Notes: generated by a model from the sequence alone, not told the origin. Shown: positions 7,578 through 17,893, counted from the stretch's first letter. The stretch is DNA of 64,000 nucleotides from Methanoculleus sp. UBA374 (GCA_002508705.1 DAYL01000029.1:130292-194291), one strand, 5' to 3'. Made by a program: numbers and translations.

Positions 7578-8632
7578 AGGTCGCGAATCGCCTCGAGGAA
7601 TCGAACGTTTTCCCATTCTTCGCCGATGCTGACCCGGATATAGTGGTCTCCGAGCCCCGGGAAACTGGTGCAGGACCGGACGAGGACTCCCCTCGCCGCA
7701 AGGTGTTCCACCGCCTCATCACCCGTGCAGGGAGCGACGTCGATCATGACAAAATTTGCGTCCGAGGGGAACGTCGTAAACGGGGTCTCATTCCGGAACC
7801 GCAGCCTCCACCGCCGGACGTGGTCGCGGACCTCGCGCACCCGGTCGGGGTCCGCGAGCGCCCCGACGGCAGCCGCTGCGGAGACCGAGTTCAACGCAAA
7901 CGGCGTCGCCGCCCGGCGATAAAACGGCTCCAGCCACTTGGGTGCGAAGGCGTAGCCGACCCGCAACCCGGCAAGGGCGAAGATCTTCGACATCGTCCGT
8001 CCGAGGACCAGGTTGTCGTGCCGCCGCATGAGGGGCCGGTAGTCGATATCTGAAAAGTCGACGTAGGCGTTGTCGAGGAAGAGCAGCCCCTCCGTCTCCT
8101 CGAGGATCTCCTCGACCGTTTCGGGGGAGACCGAGTTCCCCGTGGGGTTGTTCGGGGAGCAGAGGAAGGCGAGTTTCGCCCCCCGCGAGGCTTCAATGAA
8201 CTCTGCCGGATCGACCGAGAAGTCCTCCCGGCGGGGGACGTTCACGACCCGGGCGCCGTGCGCCGCGGCCGCGAGCCCGTAGAACGAGAAGGTGGGGGTC
8301 GAGACGACCACCGCTTCCCCGGGCTCGACGACCGTCCGGATGACCGTCTCGATGACGCCGTCCATCCCCGCACCGGTGACGAACCGGTAGTCACCGTGGT
8401 AGCGGCGGAGAGCCTCGACGAGCGCCGCCGTCCGTTCGTCCGGGTAGCGATTGACCGTCCCGAGCGCAGCCGTCGCTGCTTCGATTGCGGCCGGTGTCGG
8501 CGGCCGGGGATTCTCGTTGCTTGCAAGGCGGGCCACCCGGTCGATGCCGTGCTCCCGCGCGACGTCCTCCGCCTTCTTCGCGTAGGAGTAGCCGTTCGCT
8601 CCCGCGAAGCACGCTCTAACCAAGCGCCGCAT
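7574..8632 (-). CDS. hisC: Histidinol-phosphate aminotransferase
   Basis: A class I/II PLP aminotransferase that converts imidazole-acetol phosphate to histidinol phosphate in histidine synthesis. Visible are LASNENPRPPTP near the N-terminus, SPNNPTGN, FLDNAYVDFSD, and the PLP lysine in RTMSKIFALAGLRVGYA (K216 from the chosen start). At 352 aa it is normal. I chose ATG at 8630-8632 ([15 protein letters not shown]), which overlaps the argD end by 17 bp; an ATG three codons earlier is possible. hisD, another histidine gene, is 31 kb away, so the pathway is scattered here. Confidence 0.92.
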   Translation of the reverse strand: MRRLVRACFAGANGYSYAKKAEDVAREHGIDRVARLASNENPRPPTPAAIEAATAALGTVNRYPDERTAALVEALRRYHGDYRFVTGAGMDGVIETVIRTVVEPGEAVVVSTPTFSFYGLAAAAHGARVVNVPRREDFSVDPAEFIEASRGAKLAFLCSPNNPTGNSVSPETVEEILEETEGLLFLDNAYVDFSDIDYRPLMRRHDNLVLGRTMSKIFALAGLRVGYAFAPKWLEPFYRRAATPFALNSVSAAAAVGALADPDRVREVRDHVRRWRLRFRNETPFTTFPSDANFVMIDVAPCTGDEAVEHLAARGVLVRSCTSFPGLGDHYIRVSIGEEWENVRFLEAIRDL

Positions 8633-9752
8633 TGATGACACCGACGGCTGTCTTGATCTCTTCGTCCGTGATCACGAGCGGCGGGACGAGGCGGAGGTTC
8701 CCGTCGGCGGCGCAGTTGACGAGCACGCCGTTCTCGGCACAGGTCCGCTGCACTTCCGGACACCGGTCGCCGACCGAGATCCCGATCATCAGGCCGCGGC
8801 CGCGGGGAGTGTGGCGGGAGAGGCCATTCATGAACATCTCGCCCTTCCGCGGGATGTCGGGGAGGATCTCCTCGATGACATCGATCGTCGCGAGTGCCGC
8901 CGCACAGGCGAGCGGCCCCCCGGCGAACGTACTCCCGTGCTCACTCCTCTGAAACTCGAGCCCCTCCCTGGCGACGAGCGCGCCGATGGGGAAACCGCTT
9001 GCAAGCCCCTTTGCGATCGTGACGATATCGGGGGCAACGCCGGTGTGCTGGAAGGCGAACCATTTGCCCGTCCGACCCATTCCGGTCTGCACCTCGTCGA
9101 CGATCATCAGCGCACCGGTATCGTCGCAGATCTCCCGGATGCCCCGGAGGAAATCATCGGGCGGGATCAGGACGCCTGCTTCACCCTGGATCGGTTCGAC
9201 AAAGACCCCGGCGGTATCCGCATCGACGGCCTCTGCGAGAGCGTCGAGGTCGCCGTAGTCGACGAATGTGCAGGAGGGCGAGAGCGGTTCGAACGGCTCC
9301 CGAATAGCGGGTTTGTGGGTGACGGCGAGCGACCCGCACGTCCTGCCGTGGAACCCGTGATTGAACGCAACGAACTTCTTTCTCCCCGTCCGGACGCGGG
9401 AGAGTTTTATCGCGCCCTCGTTCGCCTCCGCGCCGGAGTTCGAGAAGAAAGCCTTTGCGAGCCCCGTGATCCCCACCAGTCGCTCCGCAAGTTCCGCCTG
9501 GTTCGGGACGTAGTAGAGGTTCGAGCAGTGGATCAGTTGGTGGGCCTGATCGCAGATCGCTTTCACAACCTTCGGGTGGCAGTGGCCGGTGCTGCAGACC
9601 GCAATCCCCGCCACACAGTCGATGTATTCCCGTCCTTCGTCGTCCCAGACGCTTGAGCCCGCGCCGCGGACAACTTTCATCGTCCGGCCGAACGCGGGCA
9701 TGTAGTAGCGTGCATCAAGCACCCGTGAATCTTCTGCCATGGTCTCACTCAT
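8616..9752 (-). CDS. argD: Acetylornithine aminotransferase
   Basis: A class III PLP aminotransferase forming N-acetylornithine from the semialdehyde in arginine synthesis. Motifs seen are [54 protein letters not shown] and the PLP lysine in [14 protein letters not shown]. Its 378 aa is usual for ArgD. The start overlaps guaAB by 8 bp; a second ATG four codons in (MAEDSR) could be used. A related lysine-pathway aminotransferase cannot be fully excluded, but cluster position and motifs favour ArgD. Confidence 0.9.
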   Translation of the reverse strand: MSETMAEDSRVLDARYYMPAFGRTMKVVRGAGSSVWDDEGREYIDCVAGIAVCSTGHCHPKVVKAICDQAHQLIHCSNLYYVPNQAELAERLVGITGLAKAFFSNSGAEANEGAIKLSRVRTGRKKFVAFNHGFHGRTCGSLAVTHKPAIREPFEPLSPSCTFVDYGDLDALAEAVDADTAGVFVEPIQGEAGVLIPPDDFLRGIREICDDTGALMIVDEVQTGMGRTGKWFAFQHTGVAPDIVTIAKGLASGFPIGALVAREGLEFQRSEHGSTFAGGPLACAAALATIDVIEEILPDIPRKGEMFMNGLSRHTPRGRGLMIGISVGDRCPEVQRTCAENGVLVNCAADGNLRLVPPLVITDEEIKTAVGVINAALG

Positions 9753-10662
9753 ACTCTATCGTCGCGGGGGGTTTCGGGGTGACGTCGTAGACGACCCGGG
9801 AAACCCCGGGGATAGCGGCGGTGATCCGGGCTGCCATCCGCGAAAGCGTCTCGTGGGGCAGGAGCAGCGGGTCGGCGGTCATGCCGTCCCGCGACTGGAC
9901 GGCCCGGACCGCGACGATCCAGCCGAGCAGCCGGACGTCCCCTTTCACCCCGGTCCCGAGGCCGATGAGCGCCGCAAAGCACTGCCAGGGGTGGAATTCC
10001 TCCACCAGGCACTCCTCGACGATGGCGTTTGCCTCCCGGACGATCGCGATCTTCTCTCTCGTCACCTCACCGAGGACCCTGACGGCAAGCCCCGGTCCCG
10101 GGAAGGGCATCCGGTGCTGGATCTCCACCGGAAGCCCGAGCCCGCCGGCGACCTCGCGGACCTCATCCTTGTAGAGGTCCGCGAGCGGCTCGATGACGCC
10201 TTTGAACTTGATGTCGAGGGGCATGCCGCCCACGTTGTGGTGGCTTTTTATTCCCCCTTCGCTCTCGATACGGTCGGGGTAGATGGTCCCCTGCAGGAGC
10301 ATCGTCGCTCCCTTGCGCTTCGCCTCCCGCTCGAAGATCCGGACGAACTTCTCGCCGATGGCTTTGCGTTTTGCTTCGGGGTCCGCGACCCCCTTGAGCG
10401 CCGCAAAGAACTCATCGCCCGCATCCACAATGTGGAGATTTTTCCCGTCGAAGAGAGAGCGTATCCGTTCGGTCTCTCCCTTTCGCATGAGGCCGGTATC
10501 CACGTATATCGGGATGAGCCGATCGCCGATGGCACGGGAGGCAAGCTCCGCGCAGACCGACGAGTCCACGCCGCCGGAGAGCGCCATCACGACCTTCTCT
10601 TCTCCGGCGGCATCGCGTATTCGCCGGATCGCCTGATCGATAAACTTCTCGACGTTTACCAT
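9745..10662 (-). CDS. guaAB: GMP synthase subunit B (ATP pyrophosphatase subunit)
   Basis: This subunit adenylates XMP and accepts ammonia to make GMP. The PP-loop [15 protein letters not shown] lies at about residue 29, with [21 protein letters not shown] and [20 protein letters not shown] further on. The 305-aa protein lacks the glutaminase domain that bacterial GuaA has, the usual archaeal split arrangement. The partner glutaminase is not in this window. Only four bases separate its start from the pyrG stop, so pyrG and guaAB are probably co-transcribed. Confidence 0.93.
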   Translation of the reverse strand: MVNVEKFIDQAIRRIRDAAGEEKVVMALSGGVDSSVCAELASRAIGDRLIPIYVDTGLMRKGETERIRSLFDGKNLHIVDAGDEFFAALKGVADPEAKRKAIGEKFVRIFEREAKRKGATMLLQGTIYPDRIESEGGIKSHHNVGGMPLDIKFKGVIEPLADLYKDEVREVAGGLGLPVEIQHRMPFPGPGLAVRVLGEVTREKIAIVREANAIVEECLVEEFHPWQCFAALIGLGTGVKGDVRLLGWIVAVRAVQSRDGMTADPLLLPHETLSRMAARITAAIPGVSRVVYDVTPKPPATIEYE

Positions 10663-10666
10663 TCTG

Positions 10667-12262
10667 TTATCTCACCTGGTCTTTTGAAGAGGATTTATTC
10701 TTTTTGCACGCCTCTACAAAGCCGATGTAGGGCGGAGAGGGTTTTGTCGGACTCGACTTGAACTCGGGGTGGAACTGGGTGGCGAGGTAGAAGGGGTGGT
10801 CCGGAAGTTCGCAGATCTCCATCCGCTCCCCGCATGAGCCAGAAAAGACGAGGGCGGCGTCTTCGAGGTCTTTGATGAACATGGGGTTCACCTCGTAACG
10901 GTGCCGGTGCCGTTCCACGGTCCCGGTCTTGCCGTAGAGTTCGGCCGCTCTTGTTCCTTCTTTGAGATCGACGTTGCAGTTCCCGAGGCGCATCGTGCCG
11001 CCGAGGTTCGAGACGTCCTCCTGCTCGGGAAGGATGGCAATGACATGCGTTCCCGGCCCCATCTCTTCGCTGGTGGCGTCGGGTATGCCGAGGACATGCC
11101 GTGCGTACTCGATCACCGAGAGCTGGAAGCCGAGACAGAGGCCGAGATAGGGCTTCCTGTTCTCGCGGGCGTATTGTATCGCCCGGATCTTGCCCTCGAT
11201 CCCGCGCTTGCCGAATCCCCCGGGGATCAGGATGCCGTCCACATCGGCAAGATCGCGGAGGCTGAACGTCTCCGCATCCAGCCAGCGTATGTTTACCTCG
11301 GTGGAGAGAGCCCGGCCGGCGTGTTTGAGCGACTCCTTGATGGACATGTAGACGTCCTCGATCCCGTACTTGCTTACGATGGCGACCGTCACCCGGCTCG
11401 TGTACTCCTGCGAGACGACCCGGTACCACGTGGGGTCCGGTTCCCTGTTCTCGAGGGCCAGGTAACCGCAGATGACGTCTGCAAGTCCTTCTTTCTCCAG
11501 TTCTACCGGGATCTGGTAGATGTCCGGGACGTCCTTTGCGGAGACCACGGCCTTTGCCGGGACGTCGGTAAAGGCGGAGATCTTCTTCTTCGTCTGCGGG
11601 CCGATCACCTCGCTGCTCCTGCCCACGATGATATCGGGCTGCAGCCCGAGTTCCCGAAGCGCCTTGACCGAGTGCTGCGTGGGCTTGGTCTTGAGGTCGC
11701 CCATGGTGTCCACCGGGACCAGGGTGACGTGGACGAGAAGCATGTCCTGCGGCGCAAGTTCGCCGTGCATCTGTCGGACGGCCTCAAGGAACGGCATGCT
11801 CTCGATATCGCCGACCGTGCCGCCGACCTCCACCATGCAGATCTCAGCCTTCTTGCCGCCGTTTACTTCTACTTCTGCCGCCCCGCGGATACAGTGCTTG
11901 ATCTCGTCGGTGATATGGGGGATGATCTGGACGGTCGCGCCGAGGAAGTCCCCGCGCCGCTCTTTCTCGATGACGTTCCGATAGACCTTTCCGGTCGTGA
12001 TATTGTGGAGCGACTTGAGGTTGATGTCCAGAAACCGTTCGTAGTTGCCCAGGTCGAGGTCGACCTCTCCCCCGTCGGAGAGGACGAAGACCTCCCCGTG
12101 CTGGGCGGGGTTCATGGTGCCGGCATCGATGTTCAGATACGGGTCGATCTTCACCGCCGTTACCTGGTAGCCGCGATTTTTCAAGAGGCGACCTATGGAG
12201 GCGGTGGTGATGCCTTTCCCGAGTCCGCTCATGACGCCGCCGGTTACAACAATGTACTTCAA
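10667..12262 (-). CDS. pyrG: CTP synthase
   Basis: Converts UTP to CTP using glutamine. The synthetase half starts [20 protein letters not shown] and has [20 protein letters not shown]; the glutaminase half has [12 protein letters not shown] and the nucleophile in [17 protein letters not shown], ending with [20 protein letters not shown]. At 531 aa it is normal. The start codon is TTG at 12260-12262, the only position giving the conserved KYIVVTGG N-terminus, with GGAGGGG about 11 bases upstream. It is the first gene of a six-gene minus-strand cluster feeding nucleotides, arginine, histidine and lipid synthesis. Confidence 0.95.
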   Translation of the reverse strand: MKYIVVTGGVMSGLGKGITTASIGRLLKNRGYQVTAVKIDPYLNIDAGTMNPAQHGEVFVLSDGGEVDLDLGNYERFLDINLKSLHNITTGKVYRNVIEKERRGDFLGATVQIIPHITDEIKHCIRGAAEVEVNGGKKAEICMVEVGGTVGDIESMPFLEAVRQMHGELAPQDMLLVHVTLVPVDTMGDLKTKPTQHSVKALRELGLQPDIIVGRSSEVIGPQTKKKISAFTDVPAKAVVSAKDVPDIYQIPVELEKEGLADVICGYLALENREPDPTWYRVVSQEYTSRVTVAIVSKYGIEDVYMSIKESLKHAGRALSTEVNIRWLDAETFSLRDLADVDGILIPGGFGKRGIEGKIRAIQYARENRKPYLGLCLGFQLSVIEYARHVLGIPDATSEEMGPGTHVIAILPEQEDVSNLGGTMRLGNCNVDLKEGTRAAELYGKTGTVERHRHRYEVNPMFIKDLEDAALVFSGSCGERMEICELPDHPFYLATQFHPEFKSSPTKPSPPYIGFVEACKKNKSSSKDQVR

Positions 12263-12401
12263 ACTCCTGTTCCCCTCCGAAATGTTCCAGAGTTTCTATC
12301 TCATGTATGTGATCTCGGATATTGAGAATGTATGGTTCCCGTATCCCCCGGGACGTTCTGCCGGCGTAATAAGGGGTTTTTTGCGGGAACCTGCCGCGAT
12401 G

Positions 12402-12812
12402 CTATCGGCCTACAACCGCGAACGAGGTCGATGTCCGGGATAGGAGGGTATCATCCGCCGCGTTCCGGACCTCTCCGTCTGCAAACGCTACGCGGCGTCC
12501 TTTACGGATGACTCTGCCGGTGGCGACGATCCTTCCGGCATTGACCCCTTTTATGAAACTGGTGTGCTCGTCGATCGTGGCGATCTCTTCCGTATCGGTA
12601 AGAAGCGTGTGGAGTGCAAGCGCGATAGCCTCGTCTGCAAGCGCCACGTAGATCCCCCCCTGAAGCCACCCGACGCCGTTCAACATATCCGGCCGAACCT
12701 CCATGCTGAGGCGGGCGCATCCGTCGCCGAACTCCTCCGCCTCGATGCCCATCAGTGTAAAGAAGGGATTCGCATCTCTTCCTATCCGTTTTAGTTCGTC
12801 AATGTAGCCCAC
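12402..12812 (-). CDS. Hotdog-fold thioesterase (PaaI-like)
   Basis: The 136-aa product has the hotdog layout: NPFFTLMGIEAEEFGDGCA, then GVGWLQGGIYVALADEAIAL, where GWLQGG stands in for the usual HGG and the acidic residue of ALADEA is kept, then HTSFIKGV and GRVIRKGRRVAFADGEV. Relatives hydrolyse acyl-CoA thioesters; the natural substrate is unknown. The start reads GTG (GTGGGCTAC), since the neighbouring ATG is out of frame. It stands alone upstream of pyrG on the same strand, about 140 bp away. Confidence 0.82.
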   Translation of the reverse strand: MGYIDELKRIGRDANPFFTLMGIEAEEFGDGCARLSMEVRPDMLNGVGWLQGGIYVALADEAIALALHTLLTDTEEIATIDEHTSFIKGVNAGRIVATGRVIRKGRRVAFADGEVRNAADDTLLSRTSTSFAVVGR

Positions 12813-12912
12813 ATAACCACGCCTGTCTTACGGTGTTTTGGGGTCGGCCCGGATAAGTTTTGTGAATTTCATATAACAACAAATATCTCTTCCATCGAAC
12901 ACCTGTAACTGT

Positions 12913-14088
12913 ATGGATGATGCGTGGCAGCCCGAAGCGCTTCGAAATCGGAGACTTGAGCAACTTCGGGCTACCATGGACGATTACGTTGCGGCGCACA
13001 TCGATCAGGTGGAGGCCAACCTCCCGGTCTTCTTCGGGCACGTTGCCGCTACGCTCGATAAGGCCTTTCCCGACCTCCTCGACGGGGCCTACGACGATTT
13101 CATCGATGCAACCACCTTCACGCTTCTCAACACCACGCGCGAACCTCCTACGCCGGAGTTTCTCGAAAAGATCCTGCGGCACGCCATGGGAAACAAGCGG
13201 CGTCGTCGGGGACGGGCGACCCTCGATGTGATCGTAGGCCTCAAACTGGTCGATACCGGCAACTACCCTCAGGCAATCGAATACTTTACCCGTTACCGGA
13301 ACTACGACGGTCGGGTCAACACGGCGATCGCTTACATTTACTATGCTCTCTCCCTGGCACCGAACAGGAAGCGGGATCTTCGCCCCGATGATATGGAACT
13401 TCATGCCCGGGAGGAGATGCTGAACCTCGCCCGGACCCGCGCTCCGCTCAATCGTTTGGAGGTGTTCAATCGTAAAGACACCCGGCTGAACCAGATCTTC
13501 TGGTTCATGCTGGACCTCGCATTCACCTGGTTTCCGAGCGAACCCGAGTTTTACCGTATCGGGATTCTGCGGGCAAACTACGAGGACGACCTCGATCGTC
13601 GCCAGCACCTCCTCGATTACGCCCTGGAGCGGTTCCCGGATAACAGGTCCTTCCTGGTGGAGGCGTTTGACACCCGCGTAAAACTGTGCAGCGGGAGCGG
13701 TGCCGCCGCTATCGTCAAACAGATGATGCAACAGTATCCTGACGACCACGGCTCGCTTTATTTCGGGATGAAACTTGCGATCCTCGGAGCGCAGCCGAAA
13801 TCCTACGCAAGTTTTCGAAAACTTGCCATCTTAAACGGGTTTCCCCGGCACCTCCTGCTGCTGCTGGACGCCGTGCTCGAGGTCATGTGCAACCACAAGA
13901 CCGAGAGTTACCTCTGCTTCGAAGAGGCAAAGAAGGCCCTGGCCTGGCGGAGCCACTATATTGCAGCGCTCGAGTATATCCTCCGGGATTTCATCGAAGG
14001 GGATGACGACCGGGCAAAACGGGCGAAATCGACTCTGTTTTCGAGCGTCGACCAGTACTGTATGAATGTCCTGAAGATCGAGGGGTAA
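12913..14088 (+). CDS. Unrecognised 391-aa helical-repeat protein
   Basis: No family is recognised. The protein is soluble, highly charged and mostly helical, with stretches resembling TPR-type repeats (LVDTGNYPQAIEYFTRYRN near residue 110; LLDYALERFPDNRSFLVEAF near 235; SHYIAALEYILRDFIEG near 350) and no signal peptide or membrane segment. A cluster of basic residues (NKRRRRGRA near 94-102) might touch nucleic acid or a partner. An AT-rich box, ttcatataacaac, lies about 45 bp before the ATG. It runs divergently from the thioesterase gene. A scaffold role is only a guess. Confidence 0.75.
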   Translation: MDDAWQPEALRNRRLEQLRATMDDYVAAHIDQVEANLPVFFGHVAATLDKAFPDLLDGAYDDFIDATTFTLLNTTREPPTPEFLEKILRHAMGNKRRRRGRATLDVIVGLKLVDTGNYPQAIEYFTRYRNYDGRVNTAIAYIYYALSLAPNRKRDLRPDDMELHAREEMLNLARTRAPLNRLEVFNRKDTRLNQIFWFMLDLAFTWFPSEPEFYRIGILRANYEDDLDRRQHLLDYALERFPDNRSFLVEAFDTRVKLCSGSGAAAIVKQMMQQYPDDHGSLYFGMKLAILGAQPKSYASFRKLAILNGFPRHLLLLLDAVLEVMCNHKTESYLCFEEAKKALAWRSHYIAALEYILRDFIEGDDDRAKRAKSTLFSSVDQYCMNVLKIEG

Positions 14089-14334
14089 CAAAAGTCCTGC
14101 AAGGGCTCCCGGGTTCCTGTCGCGTATAACCCCGTGCTGTTCCCGTGGATCGTCGGGACCCCTTTAATGGGTGCTAAATCCCCTGGGGGTTCTTTTGTAT
14201 TCTTAAAAACGCGTTTACTCAAAGTTCCATCGAAAATAGATAACGATGGGTATATTTACTCTAACAGGCAAAACCTCCTACGGGTTACGCTCGGGCGTCT
14301 TGAATCCGGGTCGGCCGGCGGAGGATCGGTTACA

Positions 14335-15624
14335 ATGACGGGAAACACTACTACGCATAACACTGGCAGGGAGGTATCCGGGGTCGAAGCCGCCCGCGAA
14401 TCGCCGCATCCCGGGGCGGATGTCTGCCTCTCGATCCTCCGCGAATCGCCGGACGGGCTTGTTCTGGTGGACGATACGGGCGAGTGCCGGTACCTGAACC
14501 CGGCGTTTACCCGGATCACCGGATATACCCTCGAGGACATTCCCGTGTTGAATGCGTGGTTCGAGCGTGCTCATCCGAATCCGGCGTATCGACAGGAAGT
14601 CCTGGAGATATGGCAGGAACTGGTCCGTGGCGACCGGGACACTCTGGTCGCCGGTGTGGTTTGCCGGGATGGGAAGAAGGTGCGGGATATCGAGCTCCGG
14701 CGGGTGCCGGTTGGCGGCGGCTGCAGTTTGCTCACTCTCCGGGACGTCACCGAGCAGGTTCTGGTCGAGGAGCGTCTCAGGCAGACCACTTCCGAGCTGA
14801 CCGCAGTGATCGAGGCTTTTCCTGATCTCTTCCTCCGGCTGAACGCCGACGGCACGATTCTCGATTCCCGCGCAGGCAGGCTGGCGGAGGTCTCGCTTGC
14901 GTCCCGGATGCTGCTCGGGCGACGGGTACAGGACCAGTTCCCTGCCGGAATCGGGGTGGCGCTTCTGGATGCGCTGCGGCAGGCCGTTCGGACGGATACA
15001 CCTGCCGCACCCCTGGAGTTCAGTCATGCGGAGGCCGGGAAGGTCCGGCATTATGAGGCGCGCGTCGTGCCGATGTACGAGATGCAGGCGATGACCGTCG
15101 TCAGGGATATTACGGAGCGGAAGGAAGCGGAGCAGGAACTGCGTCGCCACCGCGAGCACCTGGAGGACCTCGTTGCCGAGCGAACCGCCGACCTCGAACA
15201 TTCGAACCAGCGTCTCCGGCGTCTCCTCTATTACATCGAGATGACCGAGAGGCAGGCCGCCGGGGAGTGGCTGGACTCGTCGATCGAGCAGGGCACCCTG
15301 AACCCGGCCGAACCCGAAGAGGGGCGGATCACCGTCGACGCCTCCGGGACGGTCCTCGTCGTCAACCGGGCGGCCGAACGTCTGACCGGCTATGCAGGGG
15401 AGGAACTGACCGGGAAACCCCTCTGGCCGCTCCTCCCGGGAGGCGATCTCCAGGGGGTCCTCTCGTCGGTGGTCCTCAGGCAGGGCAGGTCCGCGGAGTG
15501 CGTCGAAGGAGCGGTGCTCGTGAGAGACGACGGTTCAAAACGGCTGGTCCGCGTCTGTGCCGACCCGATCACCGATGCTGCTGGTGCCGTGATCGGTATG
15601 GTCTGTATGCTTCGAAAACAGTGA
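14335..15624 (+). CDS. Three-PAS-domain protein without a kinase domain
   Basis: The 429-aa cytoplasmic protein has PAS 1 at about residues 30-140 (SPDGLVLVDDTGECRYLNPA, ending LTLRDVTEQ), PAS 2 at about 155-262 (FPDLFLRLNADGTILDSRAG, ending VVRDITERK), a coiled coil at 262-305, and PAS 3 at about 330-429 (ITVDASGTVLVVNRAAERLT). It stops right after PAS 3 with no histidine kinase, GGDEF or HTH domain. The start has GGAGGAT eight bases upstream and replaces a longer open frame. A gggtatatttac box lies upstream. Methanomicrobia often encode kinase-less PAS proteins, which may pass signals by binding partners; that is inference. Confidence 0.85.
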   Translation: MTGNTTTHNTGREVSGVEAARESPHPGADVCLSILRESPDGLVLVDDTGECRYLNPAFTRITGYTLEDIPVLNAWFERAHPNPAYRQEVLEIWQELVRGDRDTLVAGVVCRDGKKVRDIELRRVPVGGGCSLLTLRDVTEQVLVEERLRQTTSELTAVIEAFPDLFLRLNADGTILDSRAGRLAEVSLASRMLLGRRVQDQFPAGIGVALLDALRQAVRTDTPAAPLEFSHAEAGKVRHYEARVVPMYEMQAMTVVRDITERKEAEQELRRHREHLEDLVAERTADLEHSNQRLRRLLYYIEMTERQAAGEWLDSSIEQGTLNPAEPEEGRITVDASGTVLVVNRAAERLTGYAGEELTGKPLWPLLPGGDLQGVLSSVVLRQGRSAECVEGAVLVRDDGSKRLVRVCADPITDAAGAVIGMVCMLRKQ

Positions 15625-15637
15625 GGTGCGGGAGCGC

Positions 15638-16420
15638 TCAGAGCCGAAAGCCGCAGGACTCCGGGTGCACCGGGCCGGGGTCCTGGGGCGCTACGGTGAC
15701 CCCTACCTGGTCGGAGTAGAATCCGAGCCCTTCGAGCGCGGAGAGAAGCGCCTTCTCGTGGGTATTGTTGATCTCGCTTAAGTGGGCGAGGACCGCCATG
15801 TGGATGTGGTCGGCGAGCCTCTGCAGGCATCGGGCGGCATCGGGGTTTGAGAGGTGGCCGCGTTTCGACCGTATCCGGCTTTTTAGATACGCGGGATAGG
15901 GTCCGTTCTCAAGCATCTCCGGGCAGTGGTTGCTCTCCAGGAGGACGGCGTCGCAGGAGGCGAGCCGGTCGAACATGGAGGCGGTGACGGTGCCGGTATC
16001 GGTGCAGCACCCGATGCGGAGGTCGCCTTCGGTGATGCGGAACCCGCAGGGTTCCCGTGCGTCGTGGGAGGTCGGGAAGGCCTCGACCGAGAAGTCCCCG
16101 AGACAGAACGGTTCGTCGTACCGACACCTCCGGACTGTTGTCGTCTCCCCGCATCTTCCCGAGAACGCTTCAAGCGTGCCGCCGGTCGCGTAGACGGGCA
16201 CGTCCAGCCTCCTTGCCAGGACATCGACGCCCCGGATGTGGTCGATATGCTCGTGGGTAACGAGAATCCCTTCGATGAGCCCTGCATCTCCTCCGGCGGC
16301 TCTGAGGCGCCGAAGGGTTTCACGCGCTGAGAGCCCCGCATCGATGAGCAACGCACCGCGCTCTCCTCGGAGGTAGGTGCAATTCCCTTTGCTCCCGCTG
16401 GCGAGGATCGTCAGTTTCAT
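15638..16420 (-). CDS. Metallo-beta-lactamase-fold hydrolase (YycJ/WalJ-like)
   Basis: The 260-aa protein begins KLTILASGSKGNCTYL and carries the zinc motif THEHIDHIRG (H56, H58, D60, H61), then PTSHDAREPCGF, CCTDTGTVTASM, LLESNHCPEML and a C-terminal AHLSEINNTHEKAL. This order of motifs is that of the YycJ group of MBL hydrolases, thought to act on nucleic acids or phosphodiesters. All metal ligands appear intact. It is convergent with the PAS gene, 13 bp apart, and divergent from the ATPase gene. Confidence 0.87.
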   Translation of the reverse strand: MKLTILASGSKGNCTYLRGERGALLIDAGLSARETLRRLRAAGGDAGLIEGILVTHEHIDHIRGVDVLARRLDVPVYATGGTLEAFSGRCGETTTVRRCRYDEPFCLGDFSVEAFPTSHDAREPCGFRITEGDLRIGCCTDTGTVTASMFDRLASCDAVLLESNHCPEMLENGPYPAYLKSRIRSKRGHLSNPDAARCLQRLADHIHMAVLAHLSEINNTHEKALLSALEGLGFYSDQVGVTVAPQDPGPVHPESCGFRL

Positions 16421-16507
16421 TGTAAGATTGGTGGGCTGTGCGGATATTTAAGGGCGCGGCGATGAACCGTACGAAAAGAGCCTTGGGGTACGGGATACCA
16501 TCTCCTG

Positions 16508-17893
16508 ATGAACGGCATGAGCGGGACGGACGGCTCCTGGCAGGGGCAGGTTCACGGGATCGTTGCGAGTCTCGGAGACGGCCGGGCATGCATTGAGCGG
16601 AAAGCGGTGCGTGACCTCGTCAACACCTACCTTGTCCGGTCGCTCGACACGACGGCGCTCCGGTTCAGCCTTCCCGTCCTGCTCGCGGCGCCGGCTGGCG
16701 CATCCGGCCCCGGCTCCGACGGGGCCGTCGGGGTGACCATCGAGGCGATCAAGGCGGCGGTTCCCGGAGAGCGCGACCTCGGCCCGATTGCCGGGGCCGG
16801 GACGGAGCACCCCGTTCATTGTCTGCCGAACGTGGAGCCGGTCACGCTGATCGCATCAAGGAGCGCCATCGGGACCGACCTCTGGCGGCCGGACCCGGAC
16901 AACCGGATCGACGACGACGGTCTCCACCTCGTCGTCAGGGGGGCTCTCCCGTATCCCGGCCCGCCCACGCCGGGTAGTGTCGGGGAGGTCAGGGAACGCC
17001 TCGGGGCGCTTGTCGAGGCTCTCGACCGTGTCGTGCGCCGGGTGCCCGACCGGACCCTCGTTGCAGCACGGGCCCTCTCCGTCGACCAGAAGGCCCTCCG
17101 GCGCGCCCTGCCCGGGATGGGGCTCGTTGCGTTCATCGCCGACGGCACCCGCCCGGCCCGCCGGTTTACCCGGTTCCGGTGCCACCACAGGATCGCGGGC
17201 CCGAAGGAGGGCGTGCATATTCCCTTTTGCTGCCCGCGGGAACTCGACCCGGTCGAGGTGGAGGTTGCCGGGAGCGGCAGGACGATAACCGGGCTCGGGC
17301 TCCGGCGCCGGGAGGCCTTCGCGGTCGCGGGCTCGAACGCCGAAGGGAAGAGCACGTTTCTTCATGCGGTGATTGCCGGGCAGGACGATCACGCCGCCGG
17401 GGACGGGCGGGAGTTTCTCGTCAGCGTCGACGGGGTCACCCGGGCGGAGGCGGGCGAGCGGTACCTTGCGGGGGCGGACGTCAGCCTCTTCTTTCACAGC
17501 CTTCCGCCGGGGGTCTCGGGTGGTCCCCGGGCGGCCACCGGTCAGGGGAGCGGTTCCCTCGTGATGGCGCACGAGATCCAGACCGCGCTCCGCGCCGCGT
17601 CGCCGCTCCTCATCCTTGACGAGGACCGCGCCGCAACCAACCTGCTGGTGCCGGGATGCCTCCAGAGCGGCGAGGTGACCCCGCTCTCCACCCTGCTTGC
17701 CGTCCGGAGGGAGGCGTTCGGAGAGACGGCAATTCTCTTCGCCGCCTCGTCGCTCGACATCCTGATCGCGCAGGCCGACCGAATCCTGCAACTCACCGGC
17801 CACGAAGCGCGGGCACTCGACCCCGGCGAGTTTCGGCGGCGGCTTGATGCGCATCTCGCAGAGGTGCGGGAACACCTTGCGGCACGGGGGTGA
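16508..17893 (+). CDS. ABC-class predicted ATPase (COG3044-type)
   Basis: The 461-aa protein has an N-terminal region of about 220 residues with no clear motif. An ABC-like nucleotide-binding half follows: Walker A SNAEGKSTFLHAVIAGQDDH, a serine/glycine-rich run GVSGGPRAATGQGSGSLVMA in the place of the signature loop, and Walker B PLLILDEDRAATNLLVP. It has no membrane segments and no partner permease, which fits the orphan ATPases grouped as predicted ATPase of the ABC class. The function is unknown; RNA- or DNA-related work has been suggested for such orphan ATPases. The first ATG has a second ATG two codons later. Confidence 0.78.
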   Translation: MNGMSGTDGSWQGQVHGIVASLGDGRACIERKAVRDLVNTYLVRSLDTTALRFSLPVLLAAPAGASGPGSDGAVGVTIEAIKAAVPGERDLGPIAGAGTEHPVHCLPNVEPVTLIASRSAIGTDLWRPDPDNRIDDDGLHLVVRGALPYPGPPTPGSVGEVRERLGALVEALDRVVRRVPDRTLVAARALSVDQKALRRALPGMGLVAFIADGTRPARRFTRFRCHHRIAGPKEGVHIPFCCPRELDPVEVEVAGSGRTITGLGLRRREAFAVAGSNAEGKSTFLHAVIAGQDDHAAGDGREFLVSVDGVTRAEAGERYLAGADVSLFFHSLPPGVSGGPRAATGQGSGSLVMAHEIQTALRAASPLLILDEDRAATNLLVPGCLQSGEVTPLSTLLAVRREAFGETAILFAASSLDILIAQADRILQLTGHEARALDPGEFRRRLDAHLAEVREHLAARG

